A stretch of 64,000 bases of DNA. It comes from Gemmatimonadota bacterium. Lineage in GTDB: Bacteria; Gemmatimonadota; Gemmatimonadetes; Longimicrobiales; Gaopeijiaceae. Made by a program: the position numbers and the translations under genes. The stretch is taken from NCBI GenBank assembly GCA_022822445.1, contig JAJEBR010000121.1, positions 62,001 to 126,000 on the forward strand, read 5' to 3'. Shown piece after piece: positions 17,111 to 25,591 of this stretch (the first letter of the stretch is position 1; each line of letters opens with the position of its first letter). Under the pieces are notes generated by a model. It worked only from the letters and a program-made list of their open reading frames with translations, was not told where the DNA came from and ran no database searches.

Positions 17111-18388
17111 ATGATTATCATTGATGCTATGAATAACCCAATTCTCCCCCGAGCCGTTGGGCGCCGCCTCAAGGCCATGATGAAGGTCATGCCCGCCGTG
17201 GTAGTCTCCGGAGCACGCCAGACGGGAAAGAGTACGCTTGCCCGCTCCTTCGGTCACGACGAGTCATCTTCCCCCGAGGCCAGGACGGCTCGGCCCGGTC
17301 GACGATACCTGTCGCTGGATGACCTCGACGTAGTCGACCTCGCCCGGCGCGATCCCGGCGCGCTGGTTCGCGGCACCGGCCCGATCACCCTCGATGAAGT
17401 GCAGCGTGAGCCGGAACTTCTTGGAGCCGTGAAGCGGGAGATCGATCGCCACCGTCGCCCGGGGCGCTTCCTGCTCACCGGTTCCGCCAACCTGCTTCTG
17501 ATGGGCCGCGTCTCGGAGTCGCTGGCGGGCCGCGCCAGCTATCTGACGCTCTGGCCGATGACGCGGCGCGAGCAGAAGGGACTCGGCCGGTGCGGGATCT
17601 GGGAGAGGTTGTTCGAGGCCCCGGACGACCAGTGGCTGGAGGTCGTTTCCAAGTCCGGCAACACGGAAGATGACTGGCGCGCCATCGCGCGACGCGGCGG
17701 CTTCCCCGTCCCTGCGGTCCATCTCGATAGCCCCGAAGCCCGCGCAATCTGGTTCGATGGCTACGTGCAGACCTATCTGGAGCGCGACCTGCAAGCGCTT
17801 TCGTCGATCGCCGCCCTCCCGGATTTTCGCCGCCTCATGCGGGCGGCATGCCTCGGCCTGGGGAGACTCGTCAATCAGTCCCGTCTCGGCCGGGATATCG
17901 GACTCAAGCAACCGACGGTCCATCGTTACCTGAACCTGCTCGAGACCTCGTATCTCCTGGTGAGAGTTCCTGCCTATTCCGTGAACCGCACCAAGAGGCT
18001 GGTCAAGTCGCCGAAGCTCTACTGGGGAGACACGGGCCTGGCCATGCACCTCGCGCAGGAGGAAGATCCGCGCGGCGCCCACCTCGAGAACCTGGTCCTG
18101 CACGACCTGTTGACATGGCGTGACTCACGGCCTGTTCGAGCCGAGCTGCTGCACTGGCGCGCGACGACCGGCGAGGAAGTGGACTTCGTGATCGAGGCCG
18201 GCGGAGAGCTTCTGCCCATCGAGGTCAAGGCGACGAAACGGCCCCGGCTCGCCGACGCGGCTCATCTGCGCACCTTCCGCGCGGAATACGGTCGTGCCGC
18301 ACGCTCAGGCCTGCTTCTGCACGGGGGGAAGTCTCTCGCGTGGCTTACTCCAGAGGTGCTCGCGGCACCGTGGTGGATGGTGATTTGA
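17111..18388 (+). CDS. AAA ATPase with DUF4143 nuclease-like domain
   Basis: This is a 425-residue protein; a second in-frame ATG lies at 17129. The Walker A motif GARQTGKST is near residues 34-42 and the Walker B-like ITLDEVQ near 97. LLTGSANLLLMGRVSESLAGR and LWPMTRREQ are typical of the COG1373/AAA_14 family. A winged-helix segment (TVHRYLNLLETSYLLVRVPAY) follows. The C-terminal DUF4143 has EVDFVIEAGGELLPIEVKAT, a PD-(D/E)XK-like D...ExK arrangement. Such proteins are scattered by horizontal transfer and are often neighbours of toxin-antitoxin genes. Here it lies between two paralogous propeller genes. Confidence 0.88.
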   Translation: MIIIDAMNNPILPRAVGRRLKAMMKVMPAVVVSGARQTGKSTLARSFGHDESSSPEARTARPGRRYLSLDDLDVVDLARRDPGALVRGTGPITLDEVQREPELLGAVKREIDRHRRPGRFLLTGSANLLLMGRVSESLAGRASYLTLWPMTRREQKGLGRCGIWERLFEAPDDQWLEVVSKSGNTEDDWRAIARRGGFPVPAVHLDSPEARAIWFDGYVQTYLERDLQALSSIAALPDFRRLMRAACLGLGRLVNQSRLGRDIGLKQPTVHRYLNLLETSYLLVRVPAYSVNRTKRLVKSPKLYWGDTGLAMHLAQEEDPRGAHLENLVLHDLLTWRDSRPVRAELLHWRATTGEEVDFVIEAGGELLPIEVKATKRPRLADAAHLRTFRAEYGRAARSGLLLHGGKSLAWLTPEVLAAPWWMVI

Positions 18389-18569
18389 CGGGGTGCCCGC
18401 CGACCCGGTCATGCGCCCCGCAACACCTCGATGCCGGGGCGGCAACTCCTCGGTGTCCCAGGGTGTCAGAGTATACACACGGTGGGTTTTGCCGACACTG
18501 GGCGGGCCGACAACCGAGCGACTCGGCAACCGCCTCATTCCTGATGCTGCCAACATCGCGGAGGAGACC

Positions 18570-19772
18570 ATGAATCCCCCGGTCAACACGGCCTCGGAGT
18601 CCCCAGGGCGCCTGTTTCGACGGTCATCGCTCGTCCTGCTCTTATCGGTTCTCATCGCCACATCGTGCGGGGACGGCACGGGTTCCGCTCCAGGCGGCGC
18701 GCTCGAAAGCTGGGGCCTCTCCGACGAGCCGATCGTCGTCATCGGGGGGGCCGACGAACGCGAGGGCTACCTGCTTCACCAGGTTGTCGGAGCGACGCGT
18801 CTCGGCGATGGTCGCATCGTCGTCGCCAACCGAAGCACTCTGCAATTGCGGTACTACGATCCGCAGGGGACGCACCTCTTCGACGCCGGTGGCGAGGGCG
18901 AGGGGCCGGGTGAGTTTCAAACGCTGGACCACTTCATCCGCCTTCCCGGAGACTCGGTCGTGGCGCTCTCCCGGGCGCGGCAGCTCGTTCGATTCGGTCC
19001 CGACGGCCGGTACGCAGGTTCGAGTCCCTACGAACCGTCACCCTGCCAGGAATGCATGTGTCACGACGGCTTCCTTGTCCCCGATGGTTCGCTCCTGCTG
19101 GTCTACTCTCTCTATGCAGGTGGCATGCAGTCCCGGGATTGCCCGATTCCGAGCGAGCTGCGGCCCACGGCGGTGATCGGACGATTCGACCCTGCGACCG
19201 GGGTTCTCGATTCAATCGCCGAATTGCCCGGGGCGGAGCTGAGCTACCCGGTCGAGGGCAGGATGTTTGCCTACCCGGGGAATCTGGTCCACGGGATCGC
19301 GCCCGATCGAGTCTACCTCGGGGACACCGAGTCGGACGTCATTCTCGAGATGAGTTTCCGCGGTGACACCACCGCGACCCTGCCGGTCCCCTTCGATCCG
19401 GCCCCCGTGTCCCCCGACGCCAGGCAACAGCCCGACGAGCCGGAGTCCGGCTGGACGTACACCTACCCGGATCATTACCCCCGCTACGCGCGACTTGTCG
19501 CGGCGCCCGGCGAACGGGTCTGGGTGATGGCGTATCCGCACGCCAGGGAGCCGATGTTGATTCACGATTACCTGGTGAGCCCCACCCTGTTCCGTCGGTT
19601 TGAGGACGGCGGGGCGCTGTGGAGGGTGGTGGGCCGCGATGGAGTGTCGGTCGCAGAATTGCGAACGCCGGAAGGGTTCTTTCTGTTGGAAGTCGGTGCC
19701 GGCTACATCCTGGGAACCCACAAGGACGAGTTCGATCGCGAGAGCGTGCAGCTCTATCGGTTGATGCGTTGA
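18570..19772 (+). CDS. Six-bladed beta-propeller lipoprotein (paralogue B)
   Basis: This 400-residue protein has its start at 18570 preceded by GGAGGAGA. Signal peptide LLLSVLIATSC carries a lipobox. The body is closely related to the protein at 15733: LSDEP, then IGGADEREGYLLH, GATRLGDGRIVVAN, YYDPQGTHLFDAGGEG, and the terminal TPEGFFLLEVGAGYILGTHKDE. The two probably arose by tandem duplication, later split by insertion of the ATPase gene. Ligand unknown; location outer membrane or periplasm. Confidence 0.83.
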   Translation: MNPPVNTASESPGRLFRRSSLVLLLSVLIATSCGDGTGSAPGGALESWGLSDEPIVVIGGADEREGYLLHQVVGATRLGDGRIVVANRSTLQLRYYDPQGTHLFDAGGEGEGPGEFQTLDHFIRLPGDSVVALSRARQLVRFGPDGRYAGSSPYEPSPCQECMCHDGFLVPDGSLLLVYSLYAGGMQSRDCPIPSELRPTAVIGRFDPATGVLDSIAELPGAELSYPVEGRMFAYPGNLVHGIAPDRVYLGDTESDVILEMSFRGDTTATLPVPFDPAPVSPDARQQPDEPESGWTYTYPDHYPRYARLVAAPGERVWVMAYPHAREPMLIHDYLVSPTLFRRFEDGGALWRVVGRDGVSVAELRTPEGFFLLEVGAGYILGTHKDEFDRESVQLYRLMR

Positions 19773-19837
19773 ACTTGTGACCCTCCGGCAAGCGGACCCG
19801 TTTAAGCGCCCTGGAGAAGCCGGGCCCGCCCTCCCCC

Positions 19838-22800
19838 TCACCGCCCCACCATCGCCACCGCCTCACCCGGCTTCGGCCTCACGCCCTCCGCGTAGAGCTG
19901 CGCGTTGAGCTCCGGCACGCGCGACGTGATCAGCACGTTGAGCGCCTGAATCGCGTCGGGCATAACCTCCCAGGCGCGGTCGACCTGCCACATATGGTCC
20001 TCGGTCGGTAGCGTTGACGATTGCTGGATGGCCCGCGCCACCCCCGCGTTGCGGCGTGCGTCCGCCACGTCGCTCTGGACCTCCCCGAGCGCCTCGCGGA
20101 TCGCTTCCAGCTCCTCCTCGAGGTCTTCCGGGGCTTCCGCCGCCTCGCCGATCACCTCCTCGGCCGCGTCGAGCTGTTCCTCCAGGCGCTGGATCGCGCG
20201 GCCGGCCTCGTAGATCGGCACGGCGAGCTTGTGCAGGCTCATCAGCGCGTCCTGCCGGGCCATGCGGTCGGCCCGGGACATGGGGCGGCGCGGATCGGCC
20301 TGGATCTCGACGGTTGAGGAGAGGGTCTCGCCGGCGACGGTCATGCTCACCGTGTAGACGCCCGGGAGCACGATCGGGCCCGAGGGCACGCCGCCACCGC
20401 CGAATCCGCCGCCGCCTCCACCGCCCGGCCCTCCTCCACCCTGCCTCGGCTCGGGCTCGTACGGCGGATCGTGGCGCCAGTCCCAGATCACCTCGTTGAT
20501 GCCGGGCTCGGAGGGAGCTTCCAGGGTGCGGACGTGGTTGCCGGCGGCGTCCGTGATGGTCAGCGCGAAGGTGGCGTTGTCGCGGGCCTCCTGGCCGGTG
20601 GGGCCATCCTCGGCCGCGCCGTTTCCGCCGCGCTCCTCCCCACCCTCCTCCTCCGCCATCGGCGCCTCCCACCCGTCTCGCAGGTAGTACCGAATCCTCG
20701 CGCCCCGGGGCGGGTTCGGCGCCGAATACGTCGCGCCCTGGAACGGCCAGTCCCCCCGCTCCGCCCACATGATCGACTCGCGGGCCGAGGGGAAGACCCG
20801 CCCGGCCGCGGCCAGCATCTCCTCCGACAGGTGCTCCAGCGGGCTCACGTCGGCGAGGATCCAGAAGGAGCGGCCGTGGGTGCCCACCAGCAGGTCGTTG
20901 TCGCGCGGATGCACCAGGATGTCGTCGACCGGCACCGTCGGGAGGTTGTTCTTGAGCTGTACCCAACGCGCGCCACGGTCCACCGACACGAACACGCCCA
21001 CCTCGTTGCCCACGAAGAGCAGGTTCGGCGCGCGGTGGTGCTCGGCGATCACGTTGACCGACCAGCCATCGGGCAGTCCGTCGGTGATGCGTGTCCAGTT
21101 CTGGCCGTAATCCTCGCTTACGTACACATACGCGGCGTAGTCGCCGTTGCGATGGCCGTCGAAGGTGGCGTAGACGCGGCCCTCCACATGCGCGGACGGC
21201 TCGACGCGGCTCACGTAGGTCCGCTCGGGCAGCCCCGGCACACGGTCGGCCACATTGGACCACGTTGCGCCATCGTCGCGGCTCACCTGGACATTGCCAT
21301 CGTCGGTGCCGACATAGAGCAGCCCGCGCGCGACCGGCGACTCCGCAAACGCCGTGATGTTGCCGTAGCTGGAAATCCCGTCGTTGGCCGACATCTGCGG
21401 CTCGGAGCCGGGCACGCCCATGATCTCCAGTTCCGTCCGGTCGATCTGCCTGCTGAGGTCGACGCCGCCGGCCTCCTCCCAGGTCATCCCGCGGTCGCGC
21501 GAGCGCATGAGGTAGTTGGCGCCGAGATAGACCGTCGCCGGGTCGTGGGGCGAGAGCTGGAGCGCCGAGTTCCAGTTGAAGCGGTAGGTCTTGGTGGTGT
21601 CGCCGTTCTCGCGGGGTCCGGTGATGGGACGCATCGGGGTCTTCTCGCCGGTGTTCAGGTCGTAACGGTTCATGTTGCCGCCCTGGGACTCGGAATAGAC
21701 GATGCTCGAATCGGTCGGGTCGACGATGGTGAAGAAGCCGTCGCCGTAGACCGTCTCGTACCAGTCCTCGTGGCGGATGCCGTGGAAGGACCGCGTGTTC
21801 GACGGGCCGCACCAGGCGTCGTTGTCCTGGAGGCCGCCGCACACGAAGTAGGGATTGCGCATGTCGTAGCCGATCGCGTAGAACTGCCCCAGCGCGAGGT
21901 TGTCGAACATCCGCCAGTGGCCGGTTCCGTCCCACGACGCCGAGACGCCGCCGTCGCTGCCCAGGATGAGGTGGTCGGGGTCGTTCGGGTTGATCCAGAG
22001 CGCGTGGTGGTCGACGTGGATCTGAGTGGCACCGTCGCTGCGGAAGTTGCGTCCCCCGTCGTCCGACACCATCAGTTGCGTGCCCAGGACGTAGATGCGG
22101 TCGACGTTGCTCGGGTCGATGCGGACCTGCGAGTAGTACATCGGCCGCGGGTTCGTGTTCGACATCCGCTCCCAGGTGTCGCCGCGGTCGAGCGACCGGT
22201 AGAGGCCGCTCCGGTTCTGGCCCCCACCTCCGCCTCCGCCACCCCCGCCGCCCGCACCCGGCCGCCGTGGCGTGCGCGCGTTGGCCTCGATCAGCGCGTA
22301 GACGACGTTGCCGTCCTGACGGAAGACGTCGACGCCGATGCGTCCCTTGTCGCCATCCGGCAGCCCCTCGGTCAGCTCGGTCCAGGTGTCGCCGCCATCA
22401 AGCGTGCGGTAGAGGCCGCTCCCCGGGCCCCCGCCGTTGAACCCCCACCCCGTCCGCTGCCTCTGGTACATCGCGGCGAAGATCGTGTTGGGGTCGCCCG
22501 GATCCATCGCAAGATCGATCGCGCCCGTGTGCCGGTCGATGTAGAGGACCTTCTCCCAGGTCTCGCCCCCGTCCCTCGTGCGGAAGACGCCGCGCTCCTC
22601 ATTCGGCCCCCACAGGTCGCCCACCGCCGCCACGTACACCACGTCCGGGTTGCGCGGATGGATCAGAATGCGCCCGACGTGCTTCGTCCCCTCCAGCCCC
22701 ATGTGCTGCCAGCTCCGCCCGCCGTCGGTCGACTTGTAGACGCCGTTGCCCCAGCCGGACGACTGGCGGTTCTGCGGCTCGCCGGTGCCGACCCAGACGA

Positions 22801-23116
22801 GGTTCGGGTTCGACTGGTCGAGGGTGACGTCGCCGATCGAACTGGTCGGCTGGTCGTCGAAGAGCGGCGTCCAGGAGGTGCCGTGGTTCTCGGTCTTCCA
22901 GACGCCGCCGGTGCCGGTGGCGATGTAGAAGACCTGCGGCTTCGACTCGACGACGGCGAGGTCGGCGATCCGGCCACCCATCAGCGCCGGCCCGATCTCG
23001 CGGTACTCGAGGTGCGAGATGGCGGCCTGGAGGGGGGTCTGGGCGGTGGTGCCGGCCGGGGCCGCAAGGGCTGCGGCGGCACAGAGGGCGGTAAACAGGC
23101 GGCGACAGGTCTTCAT
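19838..23116 (-). CDS. Secreted BNR/VPS10-like multi-propeller protein
   Basis: This is a 1092-residue exported protein with a signal peptide ending GTTAQ. Start 23116 was chosen over upstream in-frame codons because it begins the signal sequence. At least nine Asp-box (BNR) repeats are visible, for example STDGGRSW, TRDGGETW, TLDGGDTW, SLDRGDTW, SRDRGMTW, SRDDGATW, SEDYGQNW and SVDRGARW. They build two seven- to ten-bladed propellers of the VPS10/sortilin type. Glycine-rich linkers occur at about 285-300 and 880-905. The C-terminus has a coiled-coil region (LEEQLDAAEEVIGEAAEAPEDLEEELEAI, about 980-1030). Often annotated as glycosyl hydrolase, but no catalytic residues are evident. Probably binds polymers or peptides outside the cell. 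Confidence 0.85.
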   Translation of the reverse strand: MKTCRRLFTALCAAAALAAPAGTTAQTPLQAAISHLEYREIGPALMGGRIADLAVVESKPQVFYIATGTGGVWKTENHGTSWTPLFDDQPTSSIGDVTLDQSNPNLVWVGTGEPQNRQSSGWGNGVYKSTDGGRSWQHMGLEGTKHVGRILIHPRNPDVVYVAAVGDLWGPNEERGVFRTRDGGETWEKVLYIDRHTGAIDLAMDPGDPNTIFAAMYQRQRTGWGFNGGGPGSGLYRTLDGGDTWTELTEGLPDGDKGRIGVDVFRQDGNVVYALIEANARTPRRPGAGGGGGGGGGGGQNRSGLYRSLDRGDTWERMSNTNPRPMYYSQVRIDPSNVDRIYVLGTQLMVSDDGGRNFRSDGATQIHVDHHALWINPNDPDHLILGSDGGVSASWDGTGHWRMFDNLALGQFYAIGYDMRNPYFVCGGLQDNDAWCGPSNTRSFHGIRHEDWYETVYGDGFFTIVDPTDSSIVYSESQGGNMNRYDLNTGEKTPMRPITGPRENGDTTKTYRFNWNSALQLSPHDPATVYLGANYLMRSRDRGMTWEEAGGVDLSRQIDRTELEIMGVPGSEPQMSANDGISSYGNITAFAESPVARGLLYVGTDDGNVQVSRDDGATWSNVADRVPGLPERTYVSRVEPSAHVEGRVYATFDGHRNGDYAAYVYVSEDYGQNWTRITDGLPDGWSVNVIAEHHRAPNLLFVGNEVGVFVSVDRGARWVQLKNNLPTVPVDDILVHPRDNDLLVGTHGRSFWILADVSPLEHLSEEMLAAAGRVFPSARESIMWAERGDWPFQGATYSAPNPPRGARIRYYLRDGWEAPMAEEEGGEERGGNGAAEDGPTGQEARDNATFALTITDAAGNHVRTLEAPSEPGINEVIWDWRHDPPYEPEPRQGGGGPGGGGGGGFGGGGVPSGPIVLPGVYTVSMTVAGETLSSTVEIQADPRRPMSRADRMARQDALMSLHKLAVPIYEAGRAIQRLEEQLDAAEEVIGEAAEAPEDLEEELEAIREALGEVQSDVADARRNAGVARAIQQSSTLPTEDHMWQVDRAWEVMPDAIQALNVLITSRVPELNAQLYAEGVRPKPGEAVAMVGR

Positions 23117-23132
23117 GGCTGGGCTCCCGGTT

Positions 23133-23162
23133 TTGGCACGGCAGGCGGTAAGGTGGGATAAT
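23133..23162 (+). promoter_or_regulatory. Sigma-70-like promoter of the P450 gene
   Basis: TTGGCA (23133-23138) and GATAAT (23157-23162) are 18 bases apart. The ATG follows the -10 by five bases, so transcription would start at or next to the A of the ATG, implying a leaderless mRNA. No Shine-Dalgarno sequence is present, which fits. Confidence 0.5.
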
Positions 23163-23167
23163 ACGGA

Positions 23168-24433
23168 ATGGCACTGAGGAACGCGATTGAGGGCGCCGCC
23201 AGGGCGATCTACATCCGCGCCAGGCTGGCGGAAGAGAGGCTGCGGAGCGGCGTTGTGTGGTGGCCGCTGGCCCCGGACTTCATCGCCGACCCCTACCCGG
23301 CCTACCGTCAGCTGCGCGATCGGGACCCGGTCCACCGCGGCATACTGACCCGGCAGATCGTGATTTCCCGGTTCGCGGACGTCGACCGGATCCTGCGGGA
23401 TCACAGGAACTACTCCAACGACCTGCAGAGTACGAGTTCTTCATACGGCTCTCTCGGCACCCGCAAGAAGCTCAAGCCGAGCATGCTCGCGGTGGACCCG
23501 CCGGACCACACGCGTCTGCGCCGGCTCGTCAACCGTGCGTTCACCCCGCGGTCGGTCGCGAAGATGGAGGACTACATCCGGGACACCGCGCGCGCTCTGC
23601 TCGACAAGGTCGACGGCTCCGACGAGTTCGACCTGATGACGGCGTTCGCGGTGCCGCTCCCGACGATCGTGATCGCGAGAATGATCGGCGTCCCGGAGCG
23701 CGACCTCGACCGCTTCAAGGTGTGGTCCGATCAGCTGGCGCGCGCGCTGGAACCCCTCCTGTCGAAGGCGGAGCAGGAAGAGGTGGTCCGGGCCGACAGG
23801 AGGCTCGCGGAGTACTTCACGGGCGTCATCGAGGAGCGCCGCCGCGAGCCCCGCGACGACCTGGTGTCGCGGCTGGTGGAGGCCGAGGACGAGGGCGACA
23901 AGCTCACCGCCGGCGAGACGATCGTGATGCTCCGCCTCCTGCTCGTGGCCGGCAACGAGACGACCACCAACCTGATCGGAAACGGTCTTCGCGGCCTCCT
24001 CCGCAATCCCGACCAGCTTGCTCTGCTGCGGGAACGGCCGGAACTCGTGCCGGCGGCCATCGAGGAACTCCTGCGCTACGATTCGCCGGTGCAGCTGGAC
24101 ATGCGCATTGCCCGCGGCGACCTCGATATCGGGAGCCGGAAGGTGCGGCGAGGTTCCATGATCACCTTGCTCATCGGATCCGCCAATCACGATCCCCAAC
24201 GGTTCGAGCACCCCGGCCGGCTCGACATCACCCGGTCCGACCCGGGCAACATCTCCTTCGGCCGCGGCATTCATCACTGCCTGGGGGCCCCGCTCGCCCG
24301 CCTGGAGGGACGAATCGCGCTGGAGGTGCTTCTGGAGCGATTCGGGACGATGGGATTCGGTGAACGGCAGCCGAAGCACCGGCCGAGTGTCGTGCTGCGG
24401 GGGCTCCAGCATTTCGACGTGCGGGTGGCCTGA
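23168..24433 (+). CDS. Cytochrome P450
   Basis: This 421-residue soluble bacterial P450 has its heme-thiolate motif FGRGIHHCLGA at about 364-374, with Cys in the usual place. The I-helix oxygen-activation motif AGNETT is near 261 and the K-helix ExxR is in EELLRYDSPVQ. The N-terminus (DPYPAYRQLRDRDPVH) is typical of class I CYP107/CYP109-like enzymes. It would hydroxylate a small molecule using electrons from a ferredoxin; no ferredoxin gene is adjacent. Substrate unknown. The divergent neighbour is the BNR protein. Confidence 0.93.
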   Translation: MALRNAIEGAARAIYIRARLAEERLRSGVVWWPLAPDFIADPYPAYRQLRDRDPVHRGILTRQIVISRFADVDRILRDHRNYSNDLQSTSSSYGSLGTRKKLKPSMLAVDPPDHTRLRRLVNRAFTPRSVAKMEDYIRDTARALLDKVDGSDEFDLMTAFAVPLPTIVIARMIGVPERDLDRFKVWSDQLARALEPLLSKAEQEEVVRADRRLAEYFTGVIEERRREPRDDLVSRLVEAEDEGDKLTAGETIVMLRLLLVAGNETTTNLIGNGLRGLLRNPDQLALLRERPELVPAAIEELLRYDSPVQLDMRIARGDLDIGSRKVRRGSMITLLIGSANHDPQRFEHPGRLDITRSDPGNISFGRGIHHCLGAPLARLEGRIALEVLLERFGTMGFGERQPKHRPSVVLRGLQHFDVRVA

Positions 24434-24466
24434 CGCGCTCCTTCGGAAGTGTCGTGTACCATATGT

Positions 24467-24628
24467 ATGGATTGTACGTATGGGAAACCATACCAATCCG
24501 TGATCGCCTTGTGCCGCGAGCACGGGATCGCGACCATTCTGACGAACGATCACGACTTCGAACGCTTCCACGACTTGAACCTCCGAGTCCCGGGGCAATC
24601 ATCAATCGACATGCCAAATCGCCGGTAG
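24467..24628 (+). pseudogene. Remnant of a PIN-domain (VapC) toxin gene
   Basis: A 53-codon open frame reads KPYQSVIALCREHGIATILTND then HDFERFHDLNLRVPG, ending at TAG 24626-24628. This is the C-terminal third of a VapC-type PIN domain, with its final acidic residues in TNDHDF. The N-terminal aspartate-bearing part and any antitoxin are absent. Bases 24460-24495 contain short palindromes, for example CCATATGTATGG, which might be operator remains. Most likely a decayed toxin module. Confidence 0.6.
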
Positions 24629-24634
24629 CCGCCC

Positions 24635-25591
24635 GTGCCTGATTCCATCGACCCCCGCGCCTTCCTCTTCGCCGCGCTCGCGCTGCTCGCGGCGTACCTG
24701 CTCTTCACCTGGTACCGGTCGGCGGTCGCGGCCACCCGAGCGTCGGCCACTTCGGCCCCGGAGGACGCGCGCGGCGACGCCTGGACCGGCCCGCCCAACT
24801 TCTACGAGAACGCGGTCGGCTTCGTCACCAACTTCTTCGACACCCTCGGGATCGGGTCGTTCGCGCCGACCACGTCACTCTTCAAGCTCAGGCAGGTCGT
24901 CCCGGACGAGAACATCCCCGGCACGATGATGATCGGCCACACGCCGCCGGTCGTGATCCAGGCCTTCATCTTCATCGCGATCATCTCGGTGGACCCGGTC
25001 ACCCTGTTCACGATGCTGGTGGCGGCGGTGCTCGGGGCATGGCTGGGCGCGGGAGTGGTCGCGCGGCTGCCCCGCTACCGCATCCAGGTCGGTATGGGGA
25101 TCGCGCTCCTCATCGCGGCCGTGACCTTCGTGCTGGCGATCTTCGACATCGCAGCGGTCGGCGGAGACGCGACCGGCCTCTCCGGCGCCAACCTCGCGAT
25201 TGCCTCCGCAGTGATGCTCGTGCTCGGCGCCCTCATGACCATCGGCATCGGCATGTACGCCCCCACGATGATCGTCATCAGCCTGATGGGGATGAACCCG
25301 GCCGTCGCCTTCCCGATCATGATGGGGGCGTCGGCGTTCCTGATGCCGGTGGCGGGCCTGCGTTTCCTCAAGGCGGGACGCTACGGGCTGAAGGCGGCGC
25401 TGGGGCTCGCGATCGGGGGCGTGCCGGCGGTGCTGATCGCGGCGTTCATCGTGAAGTCGCTGCCGCTGAACTACATGCGCTGGCTGGTGGTGGTGGTGGT
25501 GCTGTACGCGGCGATACTGATGCTGAGGTCGGCGGTGCAGGAGCGGCGGAAGAGGTCTACCGGGACGGCTGACCAGGAAGTCCGTAGCTGA
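24635..25591 (+). CDS. TauE/SafE-family membrane permease
   Basis: This is a 318-residue protein with GTG start and an N-terminal signal-anchor followed by seven to eight further hydrophobic helices. The paired half-repeats with NFFDTLGIGSFAPTTSLFKL and, later, LVLGALMTIGIGMYAPTMI are the typical TauE/SafE (DUF81) signature, in which a G-x-G-x-G/P segment occurs in each half. The family exports sulfite, sulfonates or organic acids across the inner membrane. Substrate is not determinable here. The cytoplasmic tail is basic. Confidence 0.82.
   Translation: MPDSIDPRAFLFAALALLAAYLLFTWYRSAVAATRASATSAPEDARGDAWTGPPNFYENAVGFVTNFFDTLGIGSFAPTTSLFKLRQVVPDENIPGTMMIGHTPPVVIQAFIFIAIISVDPVTLFTMLVAAVLGAWLGAGVVARLPRYRIQVGMGIALLIAAVTFVLAIFDIAAVGGDATGLSGANLAIASAVMLVLGALMTIGIGMYAPTMIVISLMGMNPAVAFPIMMGASAFLMPVAGLRFLKAGRYGLKAALGLAIGGVPAVLIAAFIVKSLPLNYMRWLVVVVVLYAAILMLRSAVQERRKRSTGTADQEVRS

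Noticed and set aside
17129-17131. Alternative ATG for the DUF4143 ATPase
   Set aside because: Cannot be excluded. The upstream ATG (17111) was kept because both clear the regulatory element and neither has a strong ribosome-binding site.
20471-23161. 896-residue plus-strand open frame opposite the BNR protein
   Set aside because: Antisense shadow caused by high-GC third positions: it is rich in Arg/Val/Asp/His without domains, and the minus-strand frame has a signal peptide and Asp boxes.
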